A DNA stretch of 64,000 nt from assembly GCF_024347615.1 (NCBI RefSeq), contig NZ_AP025508.1:2728001-2792000 (forward strand), in the 5' to 3' direction. Under the pieces are notes generated by a model. It worked only from the letters and a program-made list of their open reading frames with translations, was not told the origin of the DNA and did no database searches. The stretch is from Vibrio splendidus (GTDB lineage Bacteria > Pseudomonadota > Gammaproteobacteria > Enterobacterales > Vibrionaceae). The stretch's first letter is position 1; each line of letters begins with the position of its first letter. The translations under genes and the position numbers were made by a program. Shown here piece by piece: positions 7,937 to 18,321 of this stretch.

Positions 7937-8738
7937 AGCGACTAAGCTCCGCTTTAACCATACCTACGAGATCATCCGTTGATTGAGGAGATTCAAACAA
8001 AACCACTAAATTGACAGGCGGTGCCAGTGGCTTGAGTATTACAATAGATAAGCTTTCTTGAGAATGAGCAAGGATCAATCGGCTTAACCTACCTTGTTTA
8101 ACTTCTTGAGAAACCAAAAGCTTAACGCCTTTTGCAACCAATTTGGCCTCTTCTTCATTATCACAATAGACAGTTAAAGCTTCGCTAAAAAACATTTTAG
8201 TCAGTGGAAGCCAATTCGTTAACTTAGGGGCTTTTGCAGTGAACACCAATGGAAACAATGCCGCAATCGCTATGAATACGCAGCCTAGAACAATATAGAT
8301 TTGATTACGTCCGAATGTGTATCGTGTTTTTTTTTCGGAACTCTCTTCAAAGCTCTCAGTCTTAACGCTTGGTTCCCCAGCTAATAAGTTGTCTTGGTTA
8401 TCGGATTTATCATCATCATCTTCTAGCCACAACACCGCCTCACTTTCTAGTTTATAACCAACCTTAGCGACTGTCTTCAGGTACTTTTGTTGCTTTCCAT
8501 TATCTTCTATTAAATTACGTATAGCACTTACCGATTGGGTAAGTGAACCTTCTGAAACATGTTTTCCTGGCCAAGCTCTTTTCAACAAATCTTCTTTAGT
8601 ATTAATTTTTCCAGCGTTTTCACACAACATTAGAATCACAAGATGATCGTGATAGCCGATGCGCTTTTCTTCATTTTTGAGTAAATCAGTCACTAACGGG
8701 TGGTCTAAGTGAATTAACCAATTATTTACTTTGTACAT
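7926..8738 (-). CDS. ToxR/VtrA-like membrane-bound winged-helix regulator
   Basis: 270 residues. The N-terminal ~110 are an OmpR-type winged helix (EDLLKRAWPGKHVSEGSLTQ, then AIRNLIEDNG and TVAKVGYKLE; the W-P-G and VGYKL signatures are typical of ToxR-family domains). An acidic linker follows (LEDDDDKSDNQD), then one membrane helix at about 147-168 and a periplasmic domain of about 100 residues. Such proteins sense bile or envelope cues and activate virulence promoters from the membrane. It is the first gene of an operon with the ToxS/VtrC-like gene and lies beside two toxin genes, so it probably controls them. No phosphorylation receiver is present. Confidence 0.8.
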   Translation of the reverse strand: MYKVNNWLIHLDHPLVTDLLKNEEKRIGYHDHLVILMLCENAGKINTKEDLLKRAWPGKHVSEGSLTQSVSAIRNLIEDNGKQQKYLKTVAKVGYKLESEAVLWLEDDDDKSDNQDNLLAGEPSVKTESFEESSEKKTRYTFGRNQIYIVLGCVFIAIAALFPLVFTAKAPKLTNWLPLTKMFFSEALTVYCDNEEEAKLVAKGVKLLVSQEVKQGRLSRLILAHSQESLSIVILKPLAPPVNLVVLFESPQSTDDLVGMVKAELSRYVH

Positions 8739-9567
8739 AAATTAGCCTTGAAAAATGAATAACCATAATATTTATACAAATATAATTTTCATGGATAAAT
8801 ATTGGGGTTATTTAAAATAATTTCTTATATGTCACTTGATTCATTCAACCATTTACCACTAACCGAACGTTAACAGGATTAATTAAATGGTTATTTAAAA
8901 GGGAAAAATAAGTAACTTTTTTGTAAACTCAACTATATATAAAAAAAGCGTCGGCATGAAACAAAAAAAACTAAAATACATATATTTAAAATTTGATAAC
9001 TAATTCATAAAAAAATAACAGATAATTTCATTAGATTATTAAGAAATATTTAAATTTAGTTAAAAAATTGACTAACAATGACAAGAAATGTCTTTTAATT
9101 TTTGTTCTTACTTATAGCACATCCGGTTATCTACGCTCACTAAAGGTTTCACTTACAAAAAATTAATGTTTACAGATTAAGTTTTTGCGCACTTTAGACT
9201 CATTTTAGGCTGACTATATTGGCTATCACCATCATCTCTGTAGTGAAACCGATTTCTTAAAAGCTGATGCGTATAAGTCCTAAATCAAAGTAAGGCTCCT
9301 AGCTTTAAACAAGAAAGATTGACAACATACTCGTTAAAATTGTTAATTTCATGTTCAAGAAAACCATACCCAACAGCCGTTGTACTTCCATGCTGCGAGC
9401 GTTTGTCTTAGGTTTTAGTCCAACCGATTTGTTGCGATTACATCTGCTATCCTCTTATTAAGCGTATAAATTTCCATCAGACATACAAAACCACACCGTT
9501 CACTGGTTGTTATTAGGTGAGCAAAGCAGGATAATATCGGGATCGGAATCTCAAGAATTAATCCATT
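8739..9567. other. Long AT-rich intergenic region before the rsx operon
   Basis: About 830 bases with no supported gene. The part at 8740-9110 is extremely AT-rich with many A/T tracts, the kind of DNA H-NS binds, next to the acquired toxin block. The part at 9180-9567 is less AT-rich and should contain the rsxA promoter, but no single promoter stands out. Confidence 0.5.
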
Positions 9568-10146
9568 ATGACCGAATACCTTTTGTTGTTGGTTGGCACA
9601 GTGCTGGTCAATAACTTTGTGCTAGTGAAGTTTTTAGGGCTATGTCCTTTCATGGGAGTCTCCAAGAAACTGGAGACTGCGATTGGCATGGGCCTCGCGA
9701 CGACTTTCGTTCTGACGTTAGCGTCGGTATCTGCATACCTAGTAGAAACCTACATCCTTACCCCTCTGGGTATTGAATACCTGCGTACCATGAGCTTTAT
9801 CTTGGTTATCGCGGTGGTTGTTCAATTTACGGAAATGGTCGTTCACAAAACCAGCCCAACACTATATCGCCTATTGGGGATCTTTCTGCCGCTTATCACC
9901 ACCAACTGTGCGGTATTAGGTGTGGCACTTCTGAACATCAATGAAAACCACAACTTCATCCAGTCGATCATCTATGGTTTCGGCGCGGCTGTTGGTTTCT
10001 CTCTTGTTCTGATCCTATTTGCTGCAATGCGTGAGCGTATTGCGGTTGCTGATGTTCCAATGCCCTTCAAAGGCGCATCGATTGCGATGATCACAGCTGG
10101 CCTAATGTCTCTGGCATTTATGGGCTTTACTGGGTTGGTGAAATAA
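9568..10146 (+). CDS. rsxA: Electron transport complex subunit RsxA
   Basis: 192 residues, the standard length, with six membrane helices and the motifs [14 protein letters not shown] and [13 protein letters not shown]. RsxA (RnfA) is one of two homologous integral membrane subunits (with RsxE). Together they hold an intramembrane iron-sulfur centre in the Rnf/Rsx ion-translocating ferredoxin:NAD oxidoreductase complex. It is the first gene of rsxABCDGE, followed after 2 bases by rsxB. Confidence 0.96.
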   Translation: MTEYLLLLVGTVLVNNFVLVKFLGLCPFMGVSKKLETAIGMGLATTFVLTLASVSAYLVETYILTPLGIEYLRTMSFILVIAVVVQFTEMVVHKTSPTLYRLLGIFLPLITTNCAVLGVALLNINENHNFIQSIIYGFGAAVGFSLVLILFAAMRERIAVADVPMPFKGASIAMITAGLMSLAFMGFTGLVK

Positions 10147-10148
10147 GC

Positions 10149-10742
10149 ATGAGTACCATTTTAATTGCGATCATTGCGCTAGCCGTTTTAGCCGCTGTTT
10201 TTGGCGCTATTTTGGGCTTTGCTTCTATCCGTTTTAAAGTCGAAGCCGATCCTATCGTCGATCAAATCGACACCATTTTACCGCAAACCCAATGCGGCCA
10301 GTGTGGCTACCCTGGTTGTCGCCCATACGCAGAGGCGATCGCTAACGGAGACAAGATCAACAAATGTCCTCCGGGCGGCCAAGCAACCATTGAGAAGCTA
10401 GCAGATTTAATGGGCGTAGAAGTTGAAGACTCCGCTCATGACTTAGATAACAAAGTAAAAACCGTTGCCTTCATTCATGAAGATATGTGTATCGGCTGTA
10501 CCAAGTGTATTCAAGCCTGCCCTGTTGACGCCATTGTTGGTGGTACCAAGGCACTGCACACAGTAATTAAAGATGAATGTACAGGTTGTGATCTATGTGT
10601 CGCACCGTGCCCTACTGACTGTATCGAAATGATTCCAGTGGCAACAACGACTGAAAATTGGAAATGGCAGATGAACATCATTCCTGTTACTGATATCACT
10701 AACCAAGCAACTGATGCGACCGCGTCAGAGCCTAAAGCATAG
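10149..10742 (+). CDS. rsxB: Electron transport complex iron-sulfur subunit RsxB
   Basis: 197 residues. An N-terminal membrane helix is followed by a Fe-S motif (CGQCGYPGC, residues about 49-57) and two ferredoxin-type 4Fe-4S motifs ([12 protein letters not shown] and [12 protein letters not shown]). RsxB carries electrons between the soluble donor and the membrane subunits of the Rnf/Rsx complex. Confidence 0.96.
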   Translation: MSTILIAIIALAVLAAVFGAILGFASIRFKVEADPIVDQIDTILPQTQCGQCGYPGCRPYAEAIANGDKINKCPPGGQATIEKLADLMGVEVEDSAHDLDNKVKTVAFIHEDMCIGCTKCIQACPVDAIVGGTKALHTVIKDECTGCDLCVAPCPTDCIEMIPVATTTENWKWQMNIIPVTDITNQATDATASEPKA

Positions 10743-10749
10743 GGTTAGT

Positions 10750-13671
10750 ATGATCTCTTTAATTGAACAAATTCGCACGGGCTCTATTTGGAACTTCCCA
10801 GGCGGTGTGCACCCTGCTGAAAACAAGAAACAGTCGAATACTACTGATATCGTGCATGCAAGGCTTCCTGAAGAAATCGTTCTTCCGGTGAAACAGCACA
10901 TCGGTAAGCCTGGTAACTTGTTGGTTGCTGTCGGTGATGCCGTACTCAAAGGTCAACAACTGACGGCCTTAGAGACTGGTTTCACTTTGCCAGTACATGC
11001 ACCAACATCGGGTGTGATTACCGCTATCGAACCACGAACCACCGCTCACCCTTCAGGTTTGAGCGAAATGTGCGTGGTTATTAAACCTGATGGCTTAGAC
11101 ACTTGGATTGAAAAAAATCCAGTTGCAGATTTCTCGACAAAGACTTCTGACGAACTGCTTGATGTAATTCGCCAAGCTGGTATTTCAGGCATGGGCGGCG
11201 CAGGCTTCCCTACGGCTAAGAAGCTTCAATCAGGTCTAGGTCGCACTGATATTTTGATCGTCAACGCTGCTGAGTGTGAACCTTACATCACCTCAGATGA
11301 CAAGTTGCTGCAAGAGCATGCCGAAGAAGTATTGAAAGGCATCGAAGTGGTTGAACACATCCTTCAACCAAAGCTGACGGTTATCGGCATTGAAGACAAC
11401 AAACCAGATGCGATAAAAGCACTGGAGATTGCTGCGAAAGACAAAGATATCGTCATTCGCGTTATCCCAACCAAATACCCTTCTGGTGGTGAGAAGCAAC
11501 TTATCAAGATCCTCACCAACAAAGAGGTTCCAGCTGGCGGCATCCCTGCAGACATTGGTGTTTTGGTTCAGAACGTCGGCTCTCTTTACTCGATTAAGCG
11601 AGCGGTAATTGACGGCGAACCTGTGGTTAACCGCGTTGTGACATTAACCGGTAAAACCTTTAAGCAACCTCGTAACGTTTGGGCGCTATTAGGCACACCA
11701 GTACATGAGTTACTTGAAGAGTTTGGCTACAAAGCAGATAAAAAACTGCCGCGTTTAATTTTGGGCGGCCCGATGATGGGCTTTACCTTGCCGCATGCCA
11801 ATGTGCCAATCACCAAAACGTCGAACTGTATTTTAGCGCCAACGCGTCGTGAGATCTCACCAAGCACTTACGAGATGGAATGTATTCGTTGCAGCGCGTG
11901 TGCTGAAGCTTGTCCTGCATCTCTACTTCCTCAACAACTGCAATGGCATGCGAAAGCCAACGAGTTGGATAAGTGTGAAGAGCTGAATATTAAAGACTGT
12001 ATTGAATGTGGTGCTTGTGCGTTTGTCTGCCCTAGTGAAATCCCTCTTGTTCAGTACTATCGCCAAGCGAAAGCCGAAATCAAAACAAGAAAAGATGAAG
12101 CGACAGCTGCAGAGCGCGCCAAGATTCGTTTCGAAGAGAAAAACGCGCGTATGGAGCGTGATAAAGCAGAACGTGAAAACCGCTTCAAGAAAGCTGCTGA
12201 CAACCGTCGTAAAGATATGAAATCAGCCGATGGTGATGATGCGATTGCAGCTGCGATTGCTCGCGTTAAAGCTCAAAAAACAACAGTAGACCAAACACCT
12301 AATGCAGAACCAGCAGTGAAACCTGCGGTAGCCGCTGCGATTGCTAAGGCAAAAGCGAAACAAGCTGCAGCTCAAAAAGCAAACGACGCCGGACCTGATA
12401 ACTCTGAAATGTCTAAGTTACGAGAAGAGCGTAAGAGACAAGCTAGAGAACGTAAGGCACAACAAGCTGCAACGGATAATCCAGCAGAGAACTCTGGCGA
12501 TACTAAGAAAGATGCTGTCGCTGCGGCTATTGCTCGCGCTAAAGCAAAGAAAGCTCAACAAGCGGAATCAGCGTCTGAAGCTTCAGCTGAAAGTACTGGC
12601 GATGCCAAGAAAGATGCTGTCGCTGCGGCTATTGCTCGCGCTAAAGCCAAGAAAGCACAACAAACAGAAACAGCTTCTGAGGTTCCGGTTGAAAAATCAG
12701 GTGACTCTAAGAAAGACGCAGTCGCTGCCGCTATTGCTCGCGCTAAAGCCAAGAAAGCTCAACAAGCGAAATCAGCTACTCAAACCGAAAGTGAAGCGCC
12801 GGTTAAAAGTTCTGGCGACGCTAAGAAAGACGCAGTCGCTGCAGCAATTGCTCGCGCTAAAGCGAAGAAAGCACAACAAGCAGAATCAGCTGCTCAAACC
12901 GAAAGTGAAGCTCCAGCTAAAAGCTCTGGCGATGCCAAGAAAGATGCTGTCGCTGCGGCCATTGCTCGCGCTAAAGCCAAGAAAGCTCAACAAGCGGAGT
13001 CAGCTACTCTAACCGAAAGTGAAGCTCCGGTTGAAAGCTCTGGCGATGCCAAGAAAGATGCAGTCGCTGCGGCTATTGCTCGTGCTAAAGCCAAGAAAGC
13101 TCAACCAGCAGAATCAGCTACTCAAACCGAAAGTGAAGTACCGGTTAAAAGTTCTGGCGATGCTAAGAAAGATGCTGTCGCTGCGGCCATTGCTCGCGCT
13201 AAAGCCAAGAAAGCTCAACAAGCGGAGTCAGCTACTCTAACCGAAAGTGAAGCTCCGGTTGAAAGCTCTGGCGATGCCAAGAAAGATGCAGTCGCTGCGG
13301 CTATTGCTCGTGCTAAAGCAAGAAAGGCGCAGCAAGCTAAACAGGTCGAAGCAAAAGCAACCGATCCTGAACCTGTAGTTGAAACTGAAGTGGAAGCTGA
13401 GATTCAATCGGAACCAGTCGATCCTAAAAAAGCTGCCGTTGCCGCTGCAATAGCTCGCGCTAAAGCGAAGAAAGCACAGCAAGCTAAGCAGGTCGAAGCA
13501 GAAGCAACCGCTCCTGAAGCTGTAGTTGAAATTGAAATTGAAGTGGAAGCTGAGATTCGATCAGAACCAGTCGATCCTAAAAAAGCAGCAGTTGCTGCAG
13601 CGATTGCTCGTGCTAAAGCAAGAAAGGCGCAGCAAGAGCAAGACAAAAAGAATAATGAGGAGAAAGAGTAG
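10750..13671 (+). CDS. rsxC: Electron transport complex subunit RsxC with long repeat tail
   Basis: The ATG at 10750 ([11 protein letters not shown]) is chosen, after rsxB ends at 10742. The N-terminal part carries the NADH/FMN-binding fold ([13 protein letters not shown]) and two 4Fe-4S motifs ([24 protein letters not shown]). It is the cytoplasmic electron-entry subunit. The protein is 973 residues, longer than E. coli RsxC (740). The extra length is a C-terminal tail of about ten 34-50-residue repeats, each with a helix [16 protein letters not shown], preceded by two degenerate copies. The stop overlaps the rsxD start by one base. Confidence 0.96.
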   Translation: MISLIEQIRTGSIWNFPGGVHPAENKKQSNTTDIVHARLPEEIVLPVKQHIGKPGNLLVAVGDAVLKGQQLTALETGFTLPVHAPTSGVITAIEPRTTAHPSGLSEMCVVIKPDGLDTWIEKNPVADFSTKTSDELLDVIRQAGISGMGGAGFPTAKKLQSGLGRTDILIVNAAECEPYITSDDKLLQEHAEEVLKGIEVVEHILQPKLTVIGIEDNKPDAIKALEIAAKDKDIVIRVIPTKYPSGGEKQLIKILTNKEVPAGGIPADIGVLVQNVGSLYSIKRAVIDGEPVVNRVVTLTGKTFKQPRNVWALLGTPVHELLEEFGYKADKKLPRLILGGPMMGFTLPHANVPITKTSNCILAPTRREISPSTYEMECIRCSACAEACPASLLPQQLQWHAKANELDKCEELNIKDCIECGACAFVCPSEIPLVQYYRQAKAEIKTRKDEATAAERAKIRFEEKNARMERDKAERENRFKKAADNRRKDMKSADGDDAIAAAIARVKAQKTTVDQTPNAEPAVKPAVAAAIAKAKAKQAAAQKANDAGPDNSEMSKLREERKRQARERKAQQAATDNPAENSGDTKKDAVAAAIARAKAKKAQQAESASEASAESTGDAKKDAVAAAIARAKAKKAQQTETASEVPVEKSGDSKKDAVAAAIARAKAKKAQQAKSATQTESEAPVKSSGDAKKDAVAAAIARAKAKKAQQAESAAQTESEAPAKSSGDAKKDAVAAAIARAKAKKAQQAESATLTESEAPVESSGDAKKDAVAAAIARAKAKKAQPAESATQTESEVPVKSSGDAKKDAVAAAIARAKAKKAQQAESATLTESEAPVESSGDAKKDAVAAAIARAKARKAQQAKQVEAKATDPEPVVETEVEAEIQSEPVDPKKAAVAAAIARAKAKKAQQAKQVEAEATAPEAVVEIEIEVEAEIRSEPVDPKKAAVAAAIARAKARKAQQEQDKKNNEEKE
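12499..13668 (+). repeat. In-frame tandem repeats in rsxC
   Basis: About ten direct repeats encode [20 protein letters not shown] plus a variable Ser/Glu/Ala linker. Units 3-4 of the protein series are 34 residues (102 bp), the next five are 38 residues (114 bp), and the last ones are longer with Val/Glu-rich linkers. Several units are nearly identical in DNA, so copy number probably changes by slippage or recombination. Two degenerate copies lie upstream (about 12240-12370). Confidence 0.9.
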
Positions 13672-14717
13672 TGGCCTTCTTTATCGCCAGCTCACCGCAC
13701 GCGCACAATCGTAGAAGCACCCCTGATCTCATGAAATGGGTCGCTATTTGTGCATTGCCAGGTCTACTAGCTCAAACCTACTTCTTTGGATGGGGCACGC
13801 TCATCCAGTTAGTATTTGCTATTGCACTTGCTGTTACCTTTGAAGCCGCTGTAATGCTGCTAAGAAAACGTCCGCCAGTGATGGCATTACGTGATTACAG
13901 CGCTGTTGTGACCGCTTGGCTACTCAGTGTCGCGATTCCCCCACACTCTCCGTGGTGGATTCTAGTTATAGGTATGTTCTTCGCTATTGTCATCGCTAAG
14001 CACCTATATGGCGGCCTTGGACAAAATCCATTTAATCCAGCGATGGTTGCTTACGTTGTTTTGCTGATCTCATTCCCAGTTCAAATGACCAGTTGGAATG
14101 CGCCGACCAGCTTAACCGCTGAAGCAACAAGCTTTGTTGACTCCTTCTTGATGATCTTTACGGGTTTCAATAATGAAGGTTTATCTCTACAACAAGCTCG
14201 TCTTGGTATTGATGGCACCACTATGGCGACGCCACTCGATGCCTTCAAAACCGCATTAACGGCAGGTAACACAGCTTCTGAAGCTCTGTCTCAACCTCAA
14301 TTCAGCTGGTTAGCTGGCGTGGGTTGGGAATGGGTAAACCTTGCTTACCTTGTTGGTGGCCTAGTGTTGATTAAGCAACGTGTGATTCAATGGCATATTC
14401 CGGTAGCTTTCATCGGCAGCCTTGCGCTGTTTAGCCTGGTATTCTTAATCTTAACGCCAGGTGAAACCGCTTCGCCAACCATTCACCTATTGTCTGGCGC
14501 AACCATGCTTGGTGCATTCTTCATTGCAACCGATCCGGTTTCCGCCTCGACGACAGTGAAAGGTCGCTTAGTATTTGGTGCGCTGATCGGTGGTCTAGTC
14601 TTTATCATCCGCAGCTGGGGCGGCTTCCCTGATGGCGTAGCGTTTGCTGTATTGTTAGCCAACATGTGTGTTCCACTGATTGACTACTACACCAAACCTC
14701 GTACATACGGCCACTAA
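13671..14717 (+). CDS. rsxD: Electron transport complex membrane subunit RsxD
   Basis: 348 residues starting at GTG 13671, with a Shine-Dalgarno AGGAG inside the end of rsxC. It is a multi-pass membrane protein homologous to NqrB, with the flavinylation motif SGATM ([17 protein letters not shown]), whose Thr carries covalently bound FMN. It is part of the Rsx membrane electron path. Confidence 0.95.
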   Translation: MAFFIASSPHAHNRRSTPDLMKWVAICALPGLLAQTYFFGWGTLIQLVFAIALAVTFEAAVMLLRKRPPVMALRDYSAVVTAWLLSVAIPPHSPWWILVIGMFFAIVIAKHLYGGLGQNPFNPAMVAYVVLLISFPVQMTSWNAPTSLTAEATSFVDSFLMIFTGFNNEGLSLQQARLGIDGTTMATPLDAFKTALTAGNTASEALSQPQFSWLAGVGWEWVNLAYLVGGLVLIKQRVIQWHIPVAFIGSLALFSLVFLILTPGETASPTIHLLSGATMLGAFFIATDPVSASTTVKGRLVFGALIGGLVFIIRSWGGFPDGVAFAVLLANMCVPLIDYYTKPRTYGH

Positions 14718-14730
14718 GGAAGCAGATGCT

Positions 14731-15360
14731 ATGCTAAATGCAATTAAGAAAAACGGTCTTGTACTTGCGATTTTTGCCTGCGCTTCGACAGGTTTGGTGG
14801 CCGTTACTCACTACCTGACCAAAGATCAGATCAAACAGCAAGAACAGGCTCAGTTACTGTCTGTGCTTAACCAAGTGATCCCGCACAATCTTCATGACAA
14901 CGAGCTGTTTTCAGCTTGTACTTTGGTGGAAGCTGAGGATCTTGGAACAGAACAAGCAATGCCAGCTTATATTGCTACACTCAACGGTGAACCTAGCGCG
15001 ATTGCGATCGAAGCCATTGCTCCTGATGGCTACAATGGTGCAATAAAAGTAATTGTTGGGATGAAAATTGACGGTACCATTTTGGGTACACGTGTGCTTT
15101 CCCACAGGGAAACTCCGGGGTTAGGCGATAAGATAGACCTTCGAGTGAGTGATTGGATACTCTCTTTTGCAGGTAAACAAGTAACCGAGTCAAATCTTGA
15201 TCGTTGGAAGGTTCGTAAAGATGGTGGTGATTTCGACCAGTTTACTGGCGCGACCATCACACCAAGAGCTGTCGTTAAGTCCGTCAAACAGGCGGTTCAA
15301 TACGTTAACCAAAACAACCAAGCATTGCTTGCTCAACCTCTAAATTGTGGTGGTGAATAA
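14731..15360 (+). CDS. rsxG: Electron transport complex flavoprotein RsxG
   Basis: The ATG at 14731 ([13 protein letters not shown]) is used, with SD AAGGAAG. The 209 residues have an N-terminal membrane anchor and a periplasmic FMN-binding domain with the flavinylation motif TGATIT (NqrC/RnfG type). It overlaps rsxE by one base. Confidence 0.95.
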   Translation: MLNAIKKNGLVLAIFACASTGLVAVTHYLTKDQIKQQEQAQLLSVLNQVIPHNLHDNELFSACTLVEAEDLGTEQAMPAYIATLNGEPSAIAIEAIAPDGYNGAIKVIVGMKIDGTILGTRVLSHRETPGLGDKIDLRVSDWILSFAGKQVTESNLDRWKVRKDGGDFDQFTGATITPRAVVKSVKQAVQYVNQNNQALLAQPLNCGGE

Positions 15361-16052
15361 TGAGTGACCATAAAACACTGATTAAAAATGGCATGTGGGC
15401 CAACAACCCAGCTCTAGTTCAGCTTCTTGGGTTGTGTCCGCTGTTAGCTGTCTCTTCGACAGTGACGAACGCACTTGGCTTAGGTATTGCTACCTTGCTT
15501 GTATTGGTCGGTTCGAACGTTTCTGTCTCTTTGGTTCGCAACCATGTGCCAAAAGAAGTGCGTATTCCAGTATTCGTGATGATCATTGCATCACTGGTAA
15601 CCTGTGTTCAACTACTGATGAATGCCTACGCATACGGGCTTTACCTATCTTTGGGTATCTTCATCCCACTGATCGTAACCAACTGTATCATCATTGGCAG
15701 AGCTGAAGCCTTCGCGTCTAAAAACGAAGTTTTACCTGCTGCTCAAGATGGTTTCTGGATGGGCCTTGGCATGACATCGGTACTGGTTGTATTGGGTGCG
15801 ATGCGTGAGGTTATTGGTAACGGAACCCTATTTGATGGCGCAGACTTGCTCCTTGGTGACTGGGCTTCTGTGTTACGAATCCAGATATTCCAATTTGATA
15901 ACAGCTTCTTGTTAGCCCTGCTTCCACCAGGTGCCTTTATTGGTGTTGGTTTCTTGATTGCTTTGAAAAACATCATCGACAACCAAGCTAAAGCTAGACA
16001 GCCCAAACAAGAAAAACCAGCTATTGAACGCGCTCGCGTTACCAATGCCTGA
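15360..16052 (+). CDS. rsxE: Electron transport complex membrane subunit RsxE
   Basis: 230 residues, six membrane helices, homologous to RsxA with inverted topology. It contains the motifs [17 protein letters not shown] and [13 protein letters not shown]. It is the last gene of the rsx operon and is followed after about 200 bases by nth, the same order as in E. coli. Confidence 0.95.
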   Translation: MSDHKTLIKNGMWANNPALVQLLGLCPLLAVSSTVTNALGLGIATLLVLVGSNVSVSLVRNHVPKEVRIPVFVMIIASLVTCVQLLMNAYAYGLYLSLGIFIPLIVTNCIIIGRAEAFASKNEVLPAAQDGFWMGLGMTSVLVVLGAMREVIGNGTLFDGADLLLGDWASVLRIQIFQFDNSFLLALLPPGAFIGVGFLIALKNIIDNQAKARQPKQEKPAIERARVTNA

Positions 16053-16258
16053 TAAGTTACAGTTGCTTAAACCCTGCTGAGTAGCTCAACCGCTCAGCAG
16101 GTAAATAGATTAACCAAGTACACATAATAATGACGCTCATAAGAGCGCGTAACCGATGATAAAGCCTGAACCATTGCGGAACTTGTTATTTTAAAACGAG
16201 TAAGTTTGAAAGAACTTCGCTGGAACTCAAGCCCTAACTATTTGAAAGTAATGTCGCT

Positions 16259-16894
16259 ATGAACAATGTAAAACGAGTAGAAATACTTGAGCGTTTAAGA
16301 GAAAACAATCCAAAGCCAGAAACTGAGCTTAACTGGAACAGCCCTTTCGAGTTGCTGATCGCCGTGCTCTTATCTGCGCAGGCAACCGATGTCAGCGTCA
16401 ACAAAGCCACTGATAAGCTTTACCCTATGGCTAATACTCCACAGGCTATTTTCGACCTAGGTGTCGACGGCCTGAAAGAGTACATCAAAACCATCGGCCT
16501 GTTTAATTCAAAAGCTGAGAACACGATTAAAACGTGTCGTATGCTACTTGACCTACACAATGGTGAAGTTCCGGAAGATCGCGCGGCATTAGAAGCCCTT
16601 CCTGGCGTTGGCCGTAAGACTGCCAACGTAGTGTTGAACACCGCTTTCGGTTGGCCGACTATTGCCGTTGATACTCACATCTACCGCGTATCAAACCGCA
16701 CTAAGTTAGCAATGGGTAAAACGGTCGACGATGTTGAAGCCAAGCTGCTCAAAGTTATTCCCAAAGAATTCAAACTGGATGTCCACCATTGGCTCATTCT
16801 TCATGGACGTTACACCTGTGTTGCGCGTAAACCACGCTGTGGCAGCTGTATCATTGAAGACCTATGTGAGTACTCTCCACCAAAAAAAACGTAA
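16259..16894 (+). CDS. nth: Endonuclease III
   Basis: 211 residues, the usual length. This DNA glycosylase/AP lyase removes oxidised pyrimidines in base-excision repair. Visible are the helix-hairpin-helix LPGVGRKTANVVLN with catalytic Lys, the catalytic Asp in VDTHIYR, and the C-terminal 4Fe-4S loop with pattern C-X6-C-X2-C-X5-C (CVARKPRCGSCIIEDLC). It is the last core gene before the genomic island. Confidence 0.97.
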   Translation: MNNVKRVEILERLRENNPKPETELNWNSPFELLIAVLLSAQATDVSVNKATDKLYPMANTPQAIFDLGVDGLKEYIKTIGLFNSKAENTIKTCRMLLDLHNGEVPEDRAALEALPGVGRKTANVVLNTAFGWPTIAVDTHIYRVSNRTKLAMGKTVDDVEAKLLKVIPKEFKLDVHHWLILHGRYTCVARKPRCGSCIIEDLCEYSPPKKT

Positions 16895-16916
16895 AGAGCT
16901 AACGTACGATAAAGAT

Positions 16917-16944
16917 AGGGATTCCAGTTGGAATCCTTTTTTTT
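16917..16944 (+). terminator. Terminator of nth
   Basis: Stem GGATTCC / GGAATCC with a short loop and T8. It separates nth transcription from the recombinase operon 65 bases downstream. Confidence 0.85.
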
Positions 16945-16988
16945 GCTTTACAAATATAAAAAAAGCACATATGGTGTAATTATGTGTA

Positions 16989-17005
16989 ACTGATAACGAG
17001 CTTTG
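16989..17005. other. Putative left attachment site (attL core) of the genomic island
   Basis: ACTGATAACGAGCTTTG recurs in the same orientation at 38378-38394 with one mismatch. It abuts the recombinase operon: the first start codon begins three bases after it. A long direct repeat flanking a tyrosine-recombinase operon and its cargo is what integration leaves, so I read the pair as att core copies. Not proven. Confidence 0.5.
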
Positions 17006-17007
17006 TA

Positions 17008-18321
17008 ATGATTGGTTTAAGTGAAAGTATTCAAGTTAGGATATACAAAGATATAAATAACGCTTCTTTTCCCGTAGTTGTTCGGGGGAGTGGTCTACCT
17101 TGCTGCTTGCACCTTAACGCTTATCTCAATGGCAATCATAAGTCCCCATTTTCAAAGGGGAAATCAAAACAGTTACCATCATTCTACACTCGAAAGAAAT
17201 ATGCTTATGAGTTGAAGTTTTTGTACTGCTTCTTCATGCAAAAGAACATTGACCTTGTCGAGCGTGTAGCAAGTGGCTCTTTTCTATCTATCGAGGAAAT
17301 AGACGGTTATATTCGTGCTTGTAAATTCTATGTGGACACTGAGGATGAGAGCGAAAGCGGCACTGTAGTTAGCCTTACCGATAAAAGAATTAGGGATGCA
17401 ATCCATGCGACATCCAACAGTCAACCAGAAGTATCAGCGCATACTTTTCATCAACGCCTCAACCGTCTTAAAGCCTACATTGAATTTTTATATGTGTGCC
17501 ATCACTACGATAAAGCTGAGACTGAACAGCAAATCTCCACGGATGACCAATTTAATAAATTCAAACTCTACATCAGTACAGCAATTTCTAGCTCCCGAAA
17601 AGACAATACCATCACAAAAGATCCCCTTGAATCGGTCATTCCATCCGATAAATTTTTTAATTTATTAGAGGTTATTCAAGAACGTTCTTCAAACAACCCC
17701 TTCAAGTCGAGCAAGCTTCGAAATCAAATTATCACCCAGATATTGATTGATACAGGTGTTCGTGTTGGGGCTGTCTTGAAATTGAAAGTGAGTGATTTAG
17801 TGGACGATTGGGACAATCCTAGGTTCCTGCTCACCCGAACCCCCGATGACCCTACGGACACAAGGCGTCTTCCCGCTGCAAACAAAACAAAAGCATTATC
17901 TGTTTCAATCTCTCACGATTTAATGAAGCTGATTAAGCTCTACATCGAAACAGTGCGCAAAAGTACACCAAACTCTCATGAACATGATTTCGTTTTCATC
18001 TCAGAAAAAGGAAGAACTATCGGAAAGCCAATGTCTTACAACGCAATTCACAAAGTCATTAAGACGATTGGAGATTGTGTTGGGATAGCACTACATCCAC
18101 ATCTACTTCGTCATAAGTGGAATGAAATCTTTGAAAACAAAGCCAAAGCCAAAGGGTTCTCACCGGATAAAATCGAAGACCTTCGCAAATATGCGATGGG
18201 TTGGGTAGAAGATTCAAAAATGGCATCAGTCTACAACGAGTTCCAGTTAGCCATGACGGTAGCTGAAATTTCATCCAAGAACTTGAGCCAATCCGTACCC
18301 AACCTGAGAGGTAGCAAATGA
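17008..18321 (+). CDS. Tyrosine recombinase 1 of a three-recombinase element
   Basis: 437 residues, phage-integrase family. It has the first catalytic Arg in DTGVRVGAVLKL (about 249), H-x-x-R in HPHLLRHKW (about 364) and a candidate nucleophile Tyr in ASVYNEF (about 408), preceded by an N-terminal SAM-like core-binding region. It is the first gene of six overlapping genes; its stop overlaps the next ATG (ATGA). Three consecutive recombinase genes followed by a small coiled-coil gene recall Tn554 tnpABC, recombinase-in-trio elements and the strand-biased circularizing elements reported in Vibrio; which type applies cannot be told from sequence reading. There is no room for its own promoter downstream of the putative att core. 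Confidence 0.88.
   Translation: MIGLSESIQVRIYKDINNASFPVVVRGSGLPCCLHLNAYLNGNHKSPFSKGKSKQLPSFYTRKKYAYELKFLYCFFMQKNIDLVERVASGSFLSIEEIDGYIRACKFYVDTEDESESGTVVSLTDKRIRDAIHATSNSQPEVSAHTFHQRLNRLKAYIEFLYVCHHYDKAETEQQISTDDQFNKFKLYISTAISSSRKDNTITKDPLESVIPSDKFFNLLEVIQERSSNNPFKSSKLRNQIITQILIDTGVRVGAVLKLKVSDLVDDWDNPRFLLTRTPDDPTDTRRLPAANKTKALSVSISHDLMKLIKLYIETVRKSTPNSHEHDFVFISEKGRTIGKPMSYNAIHKVIKTIGDCVGIALHPHLLRHKWNEIFENKAKAKGFSPDKIEDLRKYAMGWVEDSKMASVYNEFQLAMTVAEISSKNLSQSVPNLRGSK

Noticed and set aside
12341..13240. Long Leu/Lys/Arg-rich frames overlapping the rsxC repeats
   Set aside because: They are alternative-frame shadows of the repetitive rsxC coding sequence, with no ribosome sites and low-complexity translation.
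12499..13668. Repeat array that might suggest CRISPR
   Set aside because: The repeats are in frame within rsxC, without unique spacers of constant length or cas genes.
16966..16977. 12-mer GCACATATGGTG shared with about 36827
   Set aside because: Short, partly palindromic and with no matching flank; not adequate as an attachment-site repeat.
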